Assembly: GCA_003105015.1 (NCBI GenBank)
Contig: PQAF01000036.1
Coordinates: 32,717-85,813 of the forward strand
DNA: 53,097 bases
Direction: 5' to 3'
DNA from: Rhodocyclales bacterium
GTDB lineage: Bacteria; Pseudomonadota; Gammaproteobacteria; Burkholderiales; Rhodocyclaceae
Made by a program: the position numbers and the translations under genes. Below are positions 1 to 8,311 of the stretch, in pieces. Under the pieces are notes generated by a model that was given only the letters and a program-made list of their open reading frames with translations, ran no database searches and was not told the origin of the DNA. Numbering within the stretch: the stretch's first letter is position 1; each line of letters begins with the position of its first letter.

Positions 1-239
1 GTCTGCGCCAGCTGCTGGTCGAGCATCGACTGGTACATGCGCGACTGTGCGCTGTCGAACATGCCCTCCGCCGGCGAAGCGTCGCGCATCGACTTCAGCA
101 CCATCTGCAGGAACACCGCCTCGAACTGCTGGGCGGCGTTCTTCAGCGCGGCGCGCGGATCCTCCCTGGCCAGGCGCTTGGTCTGCGCCAGGCTGTTGAC
201 ATCGATGGCGAGCTGGTTGGCGACGTTGGCCGGGGTCAT
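1..239 (-). CDS. flgJ: FlgJ, flagellar rod-cap protein (N-terminal part, cut by window edge)
   Basis: FlgJ caps the growing rod in the periplasm and, in many proteobacteria, carries a C-terminal muramidase that opens the peptidoglycan. Only about the first 79 residues are in the window. They start MTPANVANQLAIDVNSLAQ and contain AAQQFEAVFLQMVLKSMR followed by a Ser-Pro-Ala-Glu-Gly stretch, the usual rod-cap N-terminus. The start is the ATG ending at 239, two bases after the flgI stop, so it is the last visible gene of the flgB-to-flgJ operon. Whether the hydrolase domain is present cannot be seen. Confidence 0.9.
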   Translation of the reverse strand, partial: MTPANVANQLAIDVNSLAQTKRLAREDPRAALKNAAQQFEAVFLQMVLKSMRDASPAEGMFDSAQSRMYQSMLDQQLAQ

Positions 240-241
240 GG

Positions 242-1360
242 CTAGATGATCTCCAGCTCCGCGCGCAGGGCGCCGGCGGCCTTCATGGCCTGCAGAATGG
301 CGATCAGGTCGAGCGGCGTGGCGCCGATGGCATTGAGCGCCTTGACCACTTCCGCCAGCGAGGCGCCGGCCTTCAGCGTGAGCAGGCTGCCGCCCTGCTG
401 CGCCACCTGGATGTCGGCGCGCTCGGTGACGACGGTCTGGCCGCCGGAGAGCGGCGCCGGCTGGCTCACCTGCGGCTCGGAGGAGACCGTCACCGACAGG
501 CCGCCGTGCGCCACGGCGCAGGTGTCGATGGCCACCGACTGGTTCATCACCACCGAGCCGGTGCGGCCGTTGACGATGACCTTGGCGGCGGTCTGCTGCG
601 GTTGCAGGTCGATGTTCTCGATGCGGCCGAGGAAGGAGACGCGGCTGTCGGCATCGGTCGGCGCACGCACGCGGATGCGGCGGCCGTCCTCGGCGCGGGC
701 GATGTCGGCGCCGACGTTGCGGTTGATGGCCTCGACCATGCGCTGGACGGTGCCGAAGTCGGTGGTGTTGAGCTCCAGGTAGACGAACTCGCCCTCGCCC
801 AGTTGCGTCGGCACGACGCGTTCGACGGTGGCGCCGCCGCTGATGCGGCCGACGGAAAGATGGTTGATCTGCACCTTGGAGCCGCCGGCCGAGGCGCCGG
901 CGCCGCCCACCAGGACGTTGCCCTGGGCGACGGCATAGACGTTGCCGTCGGCGCCCTTCAGCGGCGCCATCAGCAGGGTGCCGCCGCGCAGGCTCTTGGC
1001 GTTCCCCATCGAGGAGACCGTGACGTCGATCTGCTGGCCGTTGCGGGCGAAGGGCGGCAGGGTCGCCGTGACCATCACGGCGGCGACGTTCTTCAACTGC
1101 AGCGAGGTGCCCGGCGGCAGGGTGACGCCGAGGTTGGACAGCATGTTGATGATGCTCTGCACCGTGAACGGCGTCTGCGTCGTCTGGTCGCCGCTGCCGT
1201 CGAGGCCGACCACCAGGCCGTAGCCGATCAGCTGGTTGTGCCGCACGCCCTGCACCGAGGCGAGGTCCTTGATGCGTTCGGCGTTTGAGTGGGCAGATAT
1301 CAGTGTGCAGCTGGCAGCGAAAGCCAGCCAGACCACCCTCTTCAGTATCGATGTCCTCAT
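242..1360 (-). CDS. flgI: FlgI, flagellar P-ring protein
   Basis: FlgI forms the P-ring around the rod in the peptidoglycan layer. The protein is 372 residues from the ATG at 1360, a normal length. A signal peptide ([17 protein letters not shown], predicted cleavage after HSNA) precedes the mature start [17 protein letters not shown], which is typical of the family, as are [12 protein letters not shown] and the C-terminal [22 protein letters not shown] longer reading from GTG at 1405 adds only residues encoded by a heptamer repeat, so it was rejected. The gene lies 45 bases after the flgH stop. Unusually, the second half of the signal peptide (about A15-H24, bases 1291-1318) is encoded by one arm of an inverted heptamer repeat whose other arm fills the flgH-flgI gap. 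Confidence 0.95.
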   Translation of the reverse strand: MRTSILKRVVWLAFAASCTLISAHSNAERIKDLASVQGVRHNQLIGYGLVVGLDGSGDQTTQTPFTVQSIINMLSNLGVTLPPGTSLQLKNVAAVMVTATLPPFARNGQQIDVTVSSMGNAKSLRGGTLLMAPLKGADGNVYAVAQGNVLVGGAGASAGGSKVQINHLSVGRISGGATVERVVPTQLGEGEFVYLELNTTDFGTVQRMVEAINRNVGADIARAEDGRRIRVRAPTDADSRVSFLGRIENIDLQPQQTAAKVIVNGRTGSVVMNQSVAIDTCAVAHGGLSVTVSSEPQVSQPAPLSGGQTVVTERADIQVAQQGGSLLTLKAGASLAEVVKALNAIGATPLDLIAILQAMKAAGALRAELEII

Positions 1361-1404
1361 GCCTTTCCCCTGTCCGCTGCCCACTGTCATCTGTCCACTG
1401 CCCA
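1291..1404. repeat. Inverted heptamer repeat spanning the flgI start and signal peptide
   Basis: On the plus strand, 1291-1318 reads as seven-base units ending mostly in CAG (GGGCAGA, TATCAGT, GTGCAGC, TGGCAGC). At 1370-1404 the complementary orientation appears as CTGTCCG, CTGCCCA, CTGTCAT, CTGTCCA, CTGCCCA. The two arms flank about 50 bases that encode the start of FlgI. The same unit type forms a hairpin at 8315-8387, so this is a dispersed element and not a chance feature of flgI. Confidence 0.75.
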
Positions 1405-2079
1405 CTAGAACGGCATGAAGGTCAGGAAGAAGCGCGACAGCCAGCCCATGACCTGGGCCGAATCGATGAAGCCGTTGGCCTTGTACTCGATGCGGGCGTC
1501 GGCCACCTGCGTCGAGGTGACGGTGTTGGCGGCGGTGACGTTGGCCGGATTGACGATGCCGGAGAAGCGGATGAATTCCTCGCCCTGGTTGATCGCCACC
1601 AGCTTCTCGCCGGAGACGAGCAGGTTGCCGTTGGGCAGCACCTCGATCACCGTGCAGGTGATGGTGCCGGTGAAGGTGTTGTTGGCGGCCGACTCGCCCT
1701 TGCCGGAGAACTTGTTGTCGTGGCTGGCCTCGACGTTCATGCCCTGGAAGGACTTGCCGGGCACCTTGAACAGCGTCGGCACGCTCACTTCCATGTCCTG
1801 CGAGCGCTCGGCGCCGGTGTTCGACTTCTTCGCCGCCGCGGTCTTCTCGACGATGTTGATGACGAGGGTGTCGCCGACCAGGCGCGCGCGCCGGTCCTCC
1901 AGCAGCGGCCGGGCAAAAGCCGCCTGGTAGATGGCGCCGTTGGCGGGCGGCACTTCGTTGCGTGCCGCCGGCCGCGCCGTCATCGGCTGGTGCACTGCCG
2001 TCGGCGGCGTGCTGGTGACGCAGCCGGCGAGCAGCGCCGCGCCGAGGAGACTGACTATTGCCGCTGTTGCCGTGCGCAT
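1405..2079 (-). CDS. flgH: FlgH, flagellar L-ring lipoprotein
   Basis: FlgH builds the outer-membrane L-ring through which the rod passes. The 224-residue protein has a lipoprotein signal peptide with lipobox LLAGC, lipidated at Cys20. Diagnostic stretches include [53 protein letters not shown] and the terminal [20 protein letters not shown], ending [12 protein letters not shown]. It is preceded 18 bases upstream by flgG and followed by flgI. The stop codon abuts the heptamer repeat in the flgH-flgI gap. Confidence 0.96.
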   Translation of the reverse strand: MRTATAAIVSLLGAALLAGCVTSTPPTAVHQPMTARPAARNEVPPANGAIYQAAFARPLLEDRRARLVGDTLVINIVEKTAAAKKSNTGAERSQDMEVSVPTLFKVPGKSFQGMNVEASHDNKFSGKGESAANNTFTGTITCTVIEVLPNGNLLVSGEKLVAINQGEEFIRFSGIVNPANVTAANTVTSTQVADARIEYKANGFIDSAQVMGWLSRFFLTFMPF

Positions 2080-2097
2080 GATGTTCTCCCTGTTCCC

Positions 2098-2880
2098 TTA
2101 CAGCTGCGTCAGGCGCGCCAGCATCTCGTCGGAAGTGGAGATGGCGCGGGAATTGATCTCGTAGGCGCGCTGGGTCGTGATCATGCTGACCAGCTCCTCG
2201 ACGACGTTCACGTTGGAGGTTTCGACATAGCCCTGGTTGAGCAGGCCGACGCCGTTGGTGCCGGGCGTGTTCGGCGTGGCGGTGCCGCTGGAGGCCGTCT
2301 CCAGGAAGAGGTTCTGGCCCATGCTCTGCAGGCCGCCGCTGTTCACGAAGCTGGCGAGCTGTATCTGGCCGACCTGCACCGGCGTCGGCGAGCCGCTCTG
2401 CAGCACGGTGACGACGCCGTCGGTGCCGATGCTGATGGACAGCGCGTTGGACGGGATGGTGATGGCCGGCGAGAGCGGATAGCCGTTGGCGGTGACGATC
2501 TGGCCCTGGCTGTCCTTCTGGAAGGCGCCGTCGCGCGTGTAGCCGATGGTGCCGTCGGGCAGCTGTATCTGGAAGAAGCCCTCGCCCTGGACGGCGAGGT
2601 CCAGGCTGTTGCCGGTCTGCGTCAGGTTGCCCTGGGTGAAGATGCGCTCGGTGGCGACGGGCCGCACGCCGGTGCCGATCTGCAGGCCGGAGGGAATCTG
2701 CGTCTGCGCCGAACTGGAGGCGCCGGGCTGGCGCAGCGTCTGGTAGAGCAGGTCCTCGAACACCGCACGTGCCCGCTTGAAGCCGTTGGTGCTGACGTTG
2801 GCGAGGTTGTTCGAAGTGACGTCGAGCTGGGTCTGCTGGGCATCCAGGCCGGTCTTGGCGATCCAGAGGGAGCGAATCAT
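2098..2880 (-). CDS. flgG: FlgG, distal rod protein
   Basis: FlgG polymerises into the distal rod, the drive shaft inside the P and L rings. At 260 residues it matches the family length. The N-terminus [20 protein letters not shown] leads into the rod/hook signature [17 protein letters not shown], and the C-terminal helix [19 protein letters not shown] is the partner coiled segment. The insert [20 protein letters not shown] is typical of FlgG and not of FlgE or FlgF. It sits 11 bases after flgF in the operon. Confidence 0.97.
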   Translation of the reverse strand: MIRSLWIAKTGLDAQQTQLDVTSNNLANVSTNGFKRARAVFEDLLYQTLRQPGASSSAQTQIPSGLQIGTGVRPVATERIFTQGNLTQTGNSLDLAVQGEGFFQIQLPDGTIGYTRDGAFQKDSQGQIVTANGYPLSPAITIPSNALSISIGTDGVVTVLQSGSPTPVQVGQIQLASFVNSGGLQSMGQNLFLETASSGTATPNTPGTNGVGLLNQGYVETSNVNVVEELVSMITTQRAYEINSRAISTSDEMLARLTQL

Positions 2881-2891
2881 CTTGGTTTCCT

Positions 2892-3632
2892 TTAGCGGGA
2901 AGTCAGTAGCTGCGCCGCGGCACGGTCGTTCTGTTCGGCGGTGGACAGCAACTTGAGTTGCATGTCGTATTGGCGCTGCAGCGAGATCATGGCGACCAGC
3001 TGGTCGACGACATTCACGTTGCTGCCTTCCAGGTAGCCTGCGGCCACCTGCACGTTGGGATCGACCTGCGCGGCGGCGCCGTCGCGCAGTCGGAACAGGC
3101 CGTCGGCGCCGCGCACCAGGTCGGCTTCCGGCGGATTCACCAGCTTGAGGGTGCCGACCTGGGTGACGAGGTTCTGCGCGCCGCTGGTCGGCTTGAGCGA
3201 GATCAGTCCGTCGTTGCCGATGGAGATGTCGTTGTCGGGCGGGATCGAGATCGGCCCGCCGTCGCCCTGCACGGGGATGCCGTTCCGCGTCTGCAGCACG
3301 CCGTTGACGTTCACCTCGAGGCTGCCGTTGCGCGTGTAGGCTTCCGTGCCGTCGGGCATGGCCAGCGCAATCCAGCCCTGCCCCTGCACGGCGACGTCCA
3401 GCGGACGGCCGGTCTGGGTGAGCGGGCCGGGCGTGAAGTCGTTCGCCACGCTGACCTCGACGGCGAAGGCGCGCGTCGGCATGGCCTCGCTCAGCACCGG
3501 CACGGCGCGCAGGCGATGCTCCTCGGCGCGATAGCCCGTGGACACGGCATTGGCGAGGTTGTGCGCGATCGAGGCCTGCCGCCCGAAGAGGTGCTTGGCA
3601 CCGGTCATCGCCGTGTAGATCAGCTTGTCCAT
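2892..3632 (-). CDS. flgF: FlgF, proximal rod protein
   Basis: FlgF is a minor proximal-rod protein between FlgC and FlgG. The 246-residue product begins [20 protein letters not shown], with the rod signature [19 protein letters not shown] and the C-terminal [19 protein letters not shown]. The central [21 protein letters not shown] is the FlgE/F/G core. Its position between flgE and flgG is canonical. Confidence 0.96.
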   Translation of the reverse strand: MDKLIYTAMTGAKHLFGRQASIAHNLANAVSTGYRAEEHRLRAVPVLSEAMPTRAFAVEVSVANDFTPGPLTQTGRPLDVAVQGQGWIALAMPDGTEAYTRNGSLEVNVNGVLQTRNGIPVQGDGGPISIPPDNDISIGNDGLISLKPTSGAQNLVTQVGTLKLVNPPEADLVRGADGLFRLRDGAAAQVDPNVQVAAGYLEGSNVNVVDQLVAMISLQRQYDMQLKLLSTAEQNDRAAAQLLTSR

Positions 3633-3663
3633 CTATCGCTCCCCGCGCTCCGCCGGCCGCGCC

Positions 3664-4875
3664 TCAGCGCAGGTTCACCAGAGTCTGCATGATGGCGTCC
3701 TGGGTCTTGATCGACTGCGCGTTGGCCTGGTAGTTGCGCTGCGCCGTGATCATGTTCACCAGTTCGCCGGTGAGGTCGATGTTGGATTCCTCGACTGCGG
3801 CCGACTGCAGGGCGCCGAGGCTGCCGCTGTTCGGCGCGCCGACGAGGGGCTGGCCGGAATCGGCCGTCTCGCTCCACTGGTTGGCGCCGAGCGACTGCAG
3901 GCCGTTCGGGTTGGCGAAGTTGGCCAGCACGATCTGGCCCAGGTCGCGCGACTGGCCGTTCGAGTAGCGGCCCTGGATGACGCCTTCGGAGGAGATGCTC
4001 AGGCCGGACAGGCGGCCCGAGGTGTAGCCGTTCTGCGTCATGCTGTTCACGCCGAAGGTCGAGCCGAACTGGGTTGCCGTGGTCAGGTCGAGCGTGATGG
4101 AAAGCGGATTGGCGCCGGTCGTCACGGCGAAGGCCAGGGGGCCGATCGTGCCGCCGGTGTTGACCGCGCCGGCCGAGGTGAAGGTCATCGTGGTGCCGGC
4201 CGCCGGGGCCGGCGCCGCGCCGTCCAGCCCCGTGTACACCTGCCAGGTGTTGGCGGCCGTCTTGCGGAAATACAGCGACATCACGTGGGAATTGCCCAGG
4301 CTGTCGTACACCGTCATCGCCGTCGAGCTGTTGTAGGTGGTCGGGTCGGTGTAGAGGAATGGCAGGGCCGGCACGGTGTCGCGCGAATCCAGGTTGAGGC
4401 CGAGGGCGCCGGTCGTCGTCGGATTGGGCACCAGGTCGGCGCTGGAAATCATCAGGTCCGTCGGGCTCGACGGCACGATGACGCCGGCGGCGTTGGCGAC
4501 ATAGCCGGTGAGATGGGCGCCGGTCGAGTTCACCACATAGCCGTCCTTGTCCACCAGGAACTGGCCGTTGCGCGTGAAGGTGATGGCGCCGTTGTCGCTC
4601 ATGCGGAAGAAACCGCCGCCGTTGATGGCGACGTCGAGCGGATTGTTGGTCACGCTGACGTTGCCCTGGGTGAACGACTGCTTCACCTGCGAGAGGTTGA
4701 CGCCGATGCCGATCTGGCCGGAACCGCCGCCGGCGATCGAGGCGGCGTAGACGTCGGAAAACTGCGCCGAGGCGCCCTTGAAGCCGACCGTGCCGGCGTT
4801 GGAAACGTTGTTGCTCACCGCGTCGAGGCCCTTTGCCGCCGCGTTCAGCCCGCTCAAACCCTGTTGAAAGCTCAT
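3664..4875 (-). CDS. flgE: FlgE, hook protein
   Basis: FlgE is the hook subunit exported through the type III apparatus. The 403-residue protein starts MSFQQGLSGLNAAAKGLDAV with signature NNVSNAGTVGFKGASAQF. It continues with NNPLDVAINGGGFFRMSDNG and a Thr/Ala-rich surface domain (about residues 140-290), and ends in IDLTGELVNMITAQRNYQAN. The length and the large central domain separate it from FlgF and FlgG. It lies 30 bases downstream of flgD. Confidence 0.97.
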   Translation of the reverse strand: MSFQQGLSGLNAAAKGLDAVSNNVSNAGTVGFKGASAQFSDVYAASIAGGGSGQIGIGVNLSQVKQSFTQGNVSVTNNPLDVAINGGGFFRMSDNGAITFTRNGQFLVDKDGYVVNSTGAHLTGYVANAAGVIVPSSPTDLMISSADLVPNPTTTGALGLNLDSRDTVPALPFLYTDPTTYNSSTAMTVYDSLGNSHVMSLYFRKTAANTWQVYTGLDGAAPAPAAGTTMTFTSAGAVNTGGTIGPLAFAVTTGANPLSITLDLTTATQFGSTFGVNSMTQNGYTSGRLSGLSISSEGVIQGRYSNGQSRDLGQIVLANFANPNGLQSLGANQWSETADSGQPLVGAPNSGSLGALQSAAVEESNIDLTGELVNMITAQRNYQANAQSIKTQDAIMQTLVNLR

Positions 4876-4905
4876 CTTGTCCTCCTGCCTGTTCGTTCGA
4901 TCCGG

Positions 4906-5586
4906 TTACAGAATTTCCCTGACATCCGACATGCTGAAATTGCCGAGCGCGCCGAGGTTCAGGCTGACGCCATCGCCGGTGCGCGCCACGCTGGACACCA
5001 TGCCCAGCTCCAGCGTCCTGGCGGTGACCTTGGCGTCGCCGCGCTGGGCGCTCACCGCAATCGTGTAGGCGCCGTCGGCGGCCTGGACGCCGCCGTCGGT
5101 CATGCCGTCCCAGCCGATGCCGCGGCTGCCGGCCTCAAGGCCGCCCAGCTCGAGCGTCTTCACGGCGATGCCGTTGGCGTCCTTGATGGTCACCGTGACG
5201 CGATCGGCCGGCTCGTCGAGCTCGATGCCGCCGATCGCCATGCCGCCGGCGAGCGCCAGGCCGGAGCCGGGCACCAGCACGCCGTGGCCGACGAGGGAGG
5301 CCGCCTGCATGGCCTGGTTCTCGTTGCTGCCCTCGAGGATCATCTTCAGCGTGGCGTTCAGCTTGTCGATGCCCTCCACCGTGCTGATCTGCGCCATCTG
5401 CGAGGTCATCTGGGCGTTGTCCATCGGATTGAGCGGGTCCTGGTTCCGCAGCTGCGTCACCAGCAGCTTGAGGAAGCGGTCCTGCGGGCTGATGTCCTTG
5501 GCGTCGGCCTTCTCGCGGGCGGCATTCAGGCTGGCGTAGAGCGCCTGGGTGGGATTGCTTGCGCCGGCGGCGGCAGTGGTGGCCAT
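4906..5586 (-). CDS. flgD: FlgD, hook-capping scaffold protein
   Basis: FlgD forms the temporary cap under which hook subunits assemble. The 226-residue protein has the N-terminal cap signature LLVTQLRNQDPLNPMD followed by QMTSQMAQISTVEGIDKLN. It then has the paired Tudor/FnIII-like C-terminal region with IGWDGMTDGGVQAADGAYT. It lies between flgC and flgE with short gaps (17 and 30 bases), consistent with one transcript from flgB. Confidence 0.96.
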   Translation of the reverse strand: MATTAAAGASNPTQALYASLNAAREKADAKDISPQDRFLKLLVTQLRNQDPLNPMDNAQMTSQMAQISTVEGIDKLNATLKMILEGSNENQAMQAASLVGHGVLVPGSGLALAGGMAIGGIELDEPADRVTVTIKDANGIAVKTLELGGLEAGSRGIGWDGMTDGGVQAADGAYTIAVSAQRGDAKVTARTLELGMVSSVARTGDGVSLNLGALGNFSMSDVREIL

Positions 5587-5603
5587 GATCCGATCCTTTC
5601 CGG

Positions 5604-6023
5604 TTACTGGCCGAGCGCCAGGGTTTTCTGCATCAGCGTCTTGGCGGTGTTCATCACCTCGACGTTGGTCTGGTAGGAACGCGAGGCGGAAATCATGTTC
5701 ACCATCTCCTCGACCACGTTCACGTTGGGCATGGTGACGAAGCCCTGCTCGTTGGCGGCCGGGTTCTTCGGGTCGTAGACGATGCGCGGCGGCGCCAGGT
5801 CCTCCACCACGCCGGTGACGCGCACGCCCACGGCGGTGCCGGCCTGCACGGCGCCGCCGCCGACCGGCCTGGCGGCGAACACCACCTGCCGGGCGCGATA
5901 GGGCTGGCCGTCGGGGCCGGCGACCGAATCGGCGTTGGCGAGGTTGCTCGACACGACGTTCAGCCGCATCGACTGCGCCGACAGGGCGGAACCGGCGATG
6001 TTGAAAACGTTCAATATGCTCAT
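5604..6023 (-). CDS. flgC: FlgC, proximal rod protein
   Basis: FlgC is a proximal-rod subunit. It is 139 residues long, the usual size. The N-terminal SSNLANADS carries the rod motif, [20 protein letters not shown] is the conserved C-terminal helix, and it ends near [11 protein letters not shown]. The ATG at 6023 is three bases after the flgB stop, implying translational coupling. Confidence 0.97.
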   Translation of the reverse strand: MSILNVFNIAGSALSAQSMRLNVVSSNLANADSVAGPDGQPYRARQVVFAARPVGGGAVQAGTAVGVRVTGVVEDLAPPRIVYDPKNPAANEQGFVTMPNVNVVEEMVNMISASRSYQTNVEVMNTAKTLMQKTLALGQ

Positions 6024-6026
6024 GGC

Positions 6027-6440
6027 TTACTGTCCCTGCATGGCCGACTGCAGCGTGCGCAGCATGCCGTTGATGAAGGTGACGCTGGCTTCGTACTGCA
6101 GGGCGTTCTCGGCGAAGGCGGCGCGCTCGACATCCATGTCCACCGTGTTGCCGTCCACGCTGGATTGCGTTTCGGTACGGTAGAGGAGCCGTGCGCCGGC
6201 CGGCGCGTTCCCGCCGGCCGGGAGATGGCGCGGGGCCGTCCTGGCCAGTTCCAGCGGGCCGCCCATGCCACCCTTGCCGCCCATGGCGCCCTGCAGGCTG
6301 GCCTTGAAATCGAGGTCGCGGGCCTTGTAATGCGGCGTGTCCGCATTGGCGATGTTGGAGGCCAGCACCTCCTGGCGGTAGGCACGCAACCCCAGCGCCC
6401 GCTGGTGAAATCCCAATGTGTCGTCGATGCGGTCGATCAT
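6027..6440 (-). CDS. flgB: FlgB, proximal rod protein
   Basis: FlgB is the first rod subunit above the MS-ring/FliE. The 137-residue product has the family motif ASNIANADTPHYKARDLDF and the C-terminal ENALQYEASVTFINGMLRTL. A glycine/methionine-rich stretch (MGGKGGMGGPLE) sits in the variable loop. It is the promoter-proximal gene of the operon. The 266-base region up to flgA holds a candidate sigma-54 promoter and two FleQ-box-like palindromes. Confidence 0.96.
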   Translation of the reverse strand: MIDRIDDTLGFHQRALGLRAYRQEVLASNIANADTPHYKARDLDFKASLQGAMGGKGGMGGPLELARTAPRHLPAGGNAPAGARLLYRTETQSSVDGNTVDMDVERAAFAENALQYEASVTFINGMLRTLQSAMQGQ

Positions 6441-6486
6441 GTGCGCCTCGCTAGTTCATGTGCCGGTTCTGTCCTGCCGCCTTCAT

Positions 6487-6502
6487 TGCATCATCCATGC
6501 CA
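6487..6502 (-). promoter_or_regulatory. Candidate sigma-54 promoter of the flgB operon
   Basis: On the minus strand the sequence TGGCATGGATGATGCA has the sigma-54 layout: GG of the -24 box and GC of the -12 box, ten bases apart. It lies about 47 bases upstream of the flgB ATG. The -12 element lacks the preferred TT before GC, so the match is moderate. A FleQ-like palindrome lies about 22 bases further upstream. Confidence 0.45.
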
Positions 6503-6523
6503 GGCATCGTATGCCCGCCGCGG

Positions 6524-6539
6524 CGGCAATGAATTGCCG
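6524..6539. promoter_or_regulatory. FleQ-box-like palindrome, flgB/flgA intergenic region
   Basis: CGGCAATGAATTGCCG is a perfect 7+2+7 palindrome. Its inner 14 bases match 11 positions of the Pseudomonas FleQ box as I recall it (GTCAATAAATTGAC). It sits between the divergent flgB and flgA genes, upstream of the candidate sigma-54 promoter. A regulatory role is inferred. Confidence 0.45.
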
Positions 6540-6595
6540 AATAGCGCCGGAAACAGAGGGCATTCCCGCGGCTGGGCGGCAGCGCTTGTCGCCGG

Positions 6596-6612
6596 GCGGC
6601 AATAATTGCCGC
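6596..6612. promoter_or_regulatory. Second FleQ-box-like palindrome, flgB/flgA intergenic region
   Basis: GCGGCAATAATTGCCGC has 8-base arms around a single central base. It shares the CAAT...ATTG core with the palindromes at 6524-6539 and 16405-16423. It is about 95 bases before the flgA start chosen here. Its one-base centre differs from the two-base centre of the first copy. Confidence 0.42.
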
Positions 6613-6706
6613 AGCGATGCCGCGGCGGCGGCGCGCGTCAACGTTTGCTTGCCAGCCGGCGTTGCCCATGATTGAATCTTTTCCCATCCCCTCGCTCAAA
6701 TCGCAC

Positions 6707-7399
6707 ATGACATCCCTCCTGAAGCGACTTTCGTTCCTGCTTTGCGTCGGCCTTGCCGCACACGCCCAGGCCCGCCAGGAGCCGGCCGAGGTGAAGCGCG
6801 TCATCGAGGATTTCCTGCGCGTGCAGACCCGCGGCCTGCCGGGACAGGCCAGCTTCACGGTCGGCACCGTCGACCCGAACAACAATCTGGCCCCCTGCCC
6901 GGCCCTCGAGGCCTTCCTCCCGGCCGGCGGCCGCCCCTGGGGGCGCATCAACGTCGGCGTGCGCTGCCAACTGGCAGGCGGCTGGTCCATCTACGTGCCG
7001 GCCCAGGTCCGGGTGATGGGCGAATACTTCGTCACGGCCCGGCCGCTGGCGCGCGGGCAGGCCATCACCGCCGGCGACCTGGCGCGCCGCCAGGGGGACC
7101 TCGCGGAATTGCCGGCCGGCGTCGTCACCGAGGAAGCGCAGGCCCTCGGCAAGACGCTCAACGTCAGCGCCCAGTCCGGCCAGATCCTGAGGACCGACAT
7201 CCTGCGCGCCCCGCCCGCGGTGCAGCAGGGACAGAGCGTGCGGATCGTCTCGAAGGGCAGGGGCTTCCAGGTCGCCACCGAAGGCAAGGCGCTCGCCAAC
7301 GCCGCCGACGGGCAGGTCGTGCAGGTTCGCACCGCCTCCGGGCAGACCCTTTCCGGGATCGCCCGCCCGGGCGGAACGGTCGAGGTCGGACACTATTGA
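6707..7399 (+). CDS. flgA: FlgA, periplasmic P-ring assembly chaperone
   Basis: FlgA assists FlgI polymerisation into the P-ring in the periplasm. From ATG 6707 the product is 230 residues with a signal peptide (MTSLLKRLSFLLCVGLAAHA). The open frame extends to 6617, but the extra residues are Arg-rich and unlike a leader. The C-terminal SAF-type domain is recognisable: YFVTARPLARGQAITAGDL, SGQILRTDILRAPPAVQQGQ and VRIVSKGRGFQV, ending in ASGQTLSGIARPGGTVEVGH. It reads away from flgB and is followed after 111 bases by flgM with its own promoter. Confidence 0.93.
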   Translation: MTSLLKRLSFLLCVGLAAHAQARQEPAEVKRVIEDFLRVQTRGLPGQASFTVGTVDPNNNLAPCPALEAFLPAGGRPWGRINVGVRCQLAGGWSIYVPAQVRVMGEYFVTARPLARGQAITAGDLARRQGDLAELPAGVVTEEAQALGKTLNVSAQSGQILRTDILRAPPAVQQGQSVRIVSKGRGFQVATEGKALANAADGQVVQVRTASGQTLSGIARPGGTVEVGHY

Positions 7400-7447
7400 C
7401 CACCCGCCGCGATTTCGGCGTAGAATCATGTCGTTGCAAATTGGGCC

Positions 7448-7474
7448 TAAAGTTTTTCCGCCGCGCGCCGTTAG
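7448..7474 (+). promoter_or_regulatory. Sigma-28 (FliA) promoter of flgMN
   Basis: TAAAGTTT, an 11-base spacer and GCCGTTAG match the FliA consensus (TAAAGTTT-N11-GCCGATAA) at 14 of 16 positions. It ends 36 bases before the flgM start. FliA itself is encoded at 10039-10749. This is the best of six such sites in the window. Confidence 0.9.
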
Positions 7475-7510
7475 GAACACCTGAGGTCATCTCGTTCAAG
7501 GAATAGAACC

Positions 7511-7819
7511 GTGAAAATCGACAATTCAGTAGGTTCCGTCGGCGGCCTGCCCAGCGGCGAATCCCGTTCGCGTCCAGGCAAGAGTTCGACACCGTCCACT
7601 GCCGCCTCGGGCGAAAAGGTGGAACTGTCCTCGCTTGCCGGCCGCATGCAGGAAGTCGAAGCCGCGCTCGCCAATGTGCCGGTGGCCGATGCAGGCCGGG
7701 TCGCCGAGATCAAGCAGGCCATGGCCGAAGGTCGTTTCCAGGTGGACGCCAGCAAGGTGGCGGACGGCCTGATCGAGAGCGTCAAGCAAATGATCGCCTC
7801 GCAAGCGCGCCGAGCGTGA
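7511..7819 (+). CDS. flgM: FlgM, anti-sigma-28 factor
   Basis: FlgM binds and inhibits FliA until the hook is complete and FlgM is exported. The 102-residue product starts MKIDNS and has a disordered Ser/Pro-rich N-terminal half. The C-terminal sigma-binding helices contain RVAEIKQAMAEGRFQVDASK and VADGLIESVKQMI. A sigma-28 promoter directly upstream gives the expected feedback loop. The stop overlaps the GTG start of flgN. Confidence 0.94.
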   Translation: MKIDNSVGSVGGLPSGESRSRPGKSSTPSTAASGEKVELSSLAGRMQEVEAALANVPVADAGRVAEIKQAMAEGRFQVDASKVADGLIESVKQMIASQARRA

Positions 7820-8304
7820 GCGGCAGCGGCAGCCTCACCTCCCCTTCACTGCAGAACCTCATCGCCGAGGAAGTCGCGCAACTGCGCAACTTCCTCGTTT
7901 TGCTTGAGCAGGAACAACAGGCGCTGGCAACCGGCGACGTCGAACGGCTGCTGCCGCTCGCCGGGGACAAGAACAAGCTGTTCGGCCGGCTGGCGCAACT
8001 CGGCGAGGCGCGCGGCAAGGCGCTTGCCGCATTCGGGTTCGCCGCAGACCGGCAAGGCATGGAAGGCTGGCTCGGACGCCAGACCGATGCCGGCGGCGCC
8101 GGACGCACGTGGCAGGAACTGCTGACCCTCGCGGAGAAGGCCCGCGCCCTCAACCAGATCAACGGCAAGCTGATCGCCACCCGCCTGGCCGACAACCAGC
8201 AGGCCCTGTCTACGCTCATGGCCGCCGCCAACCAGGCGGCGCTCTACGGGCCGGATGGCCAGGCCCGGCCCGTCGGCAGCGGGCGCAGCCTGGGCAGCGT
8301 CTGA
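7816..8304 (+). CDS. flgN: FlgN-type flagellar export chaperone
   Basis: FlgN keeps the hook-filament junction proteins FlgK and FlgL soluble and delivers them to the export gate. The 162-residue helical protein starts with GTG at 7816 inside the flgM stop (GTGA overlap). It has LIAEEVAQLRNFLVLLEQEQ near the N-terminus and LNQINGKLIATRLADNQQAL towards the C-terminus, the usual FlgN pattern. It is convergent with motB across a heptamer hairpin. Confidence 0.88.
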   Translation: MSGSGSLTSPSLQNLIAEEVAQLRNFLVLLEQEQQALATGDVERLLPLAGDKNKLFGRLAQLGEARGKALAAFGFAADRQGMEGWLGRQTDAGGAGRTWQELLTLAEKARALNQINGKLIATRLADNQQALSTLMAAANQAALYGPDGQARPVGSGRSLGSV

Positions 8305-8311
8305 AAATCGG

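Noticed and set aside
242..1405. Longer flgI reading starting with GTG at 1405
   Set aside because: The 15 extra residues are encoded by the heptamer repeat and precede a good signal peptide that starts at the ATG at 1360.
1285..2895. Long plus-strand open frames opposite flg, che and MCP genes
   Set aside because: They are Ala/Arg/His-rich shadows of GC-rich genes with clear homologues on the minus strand.
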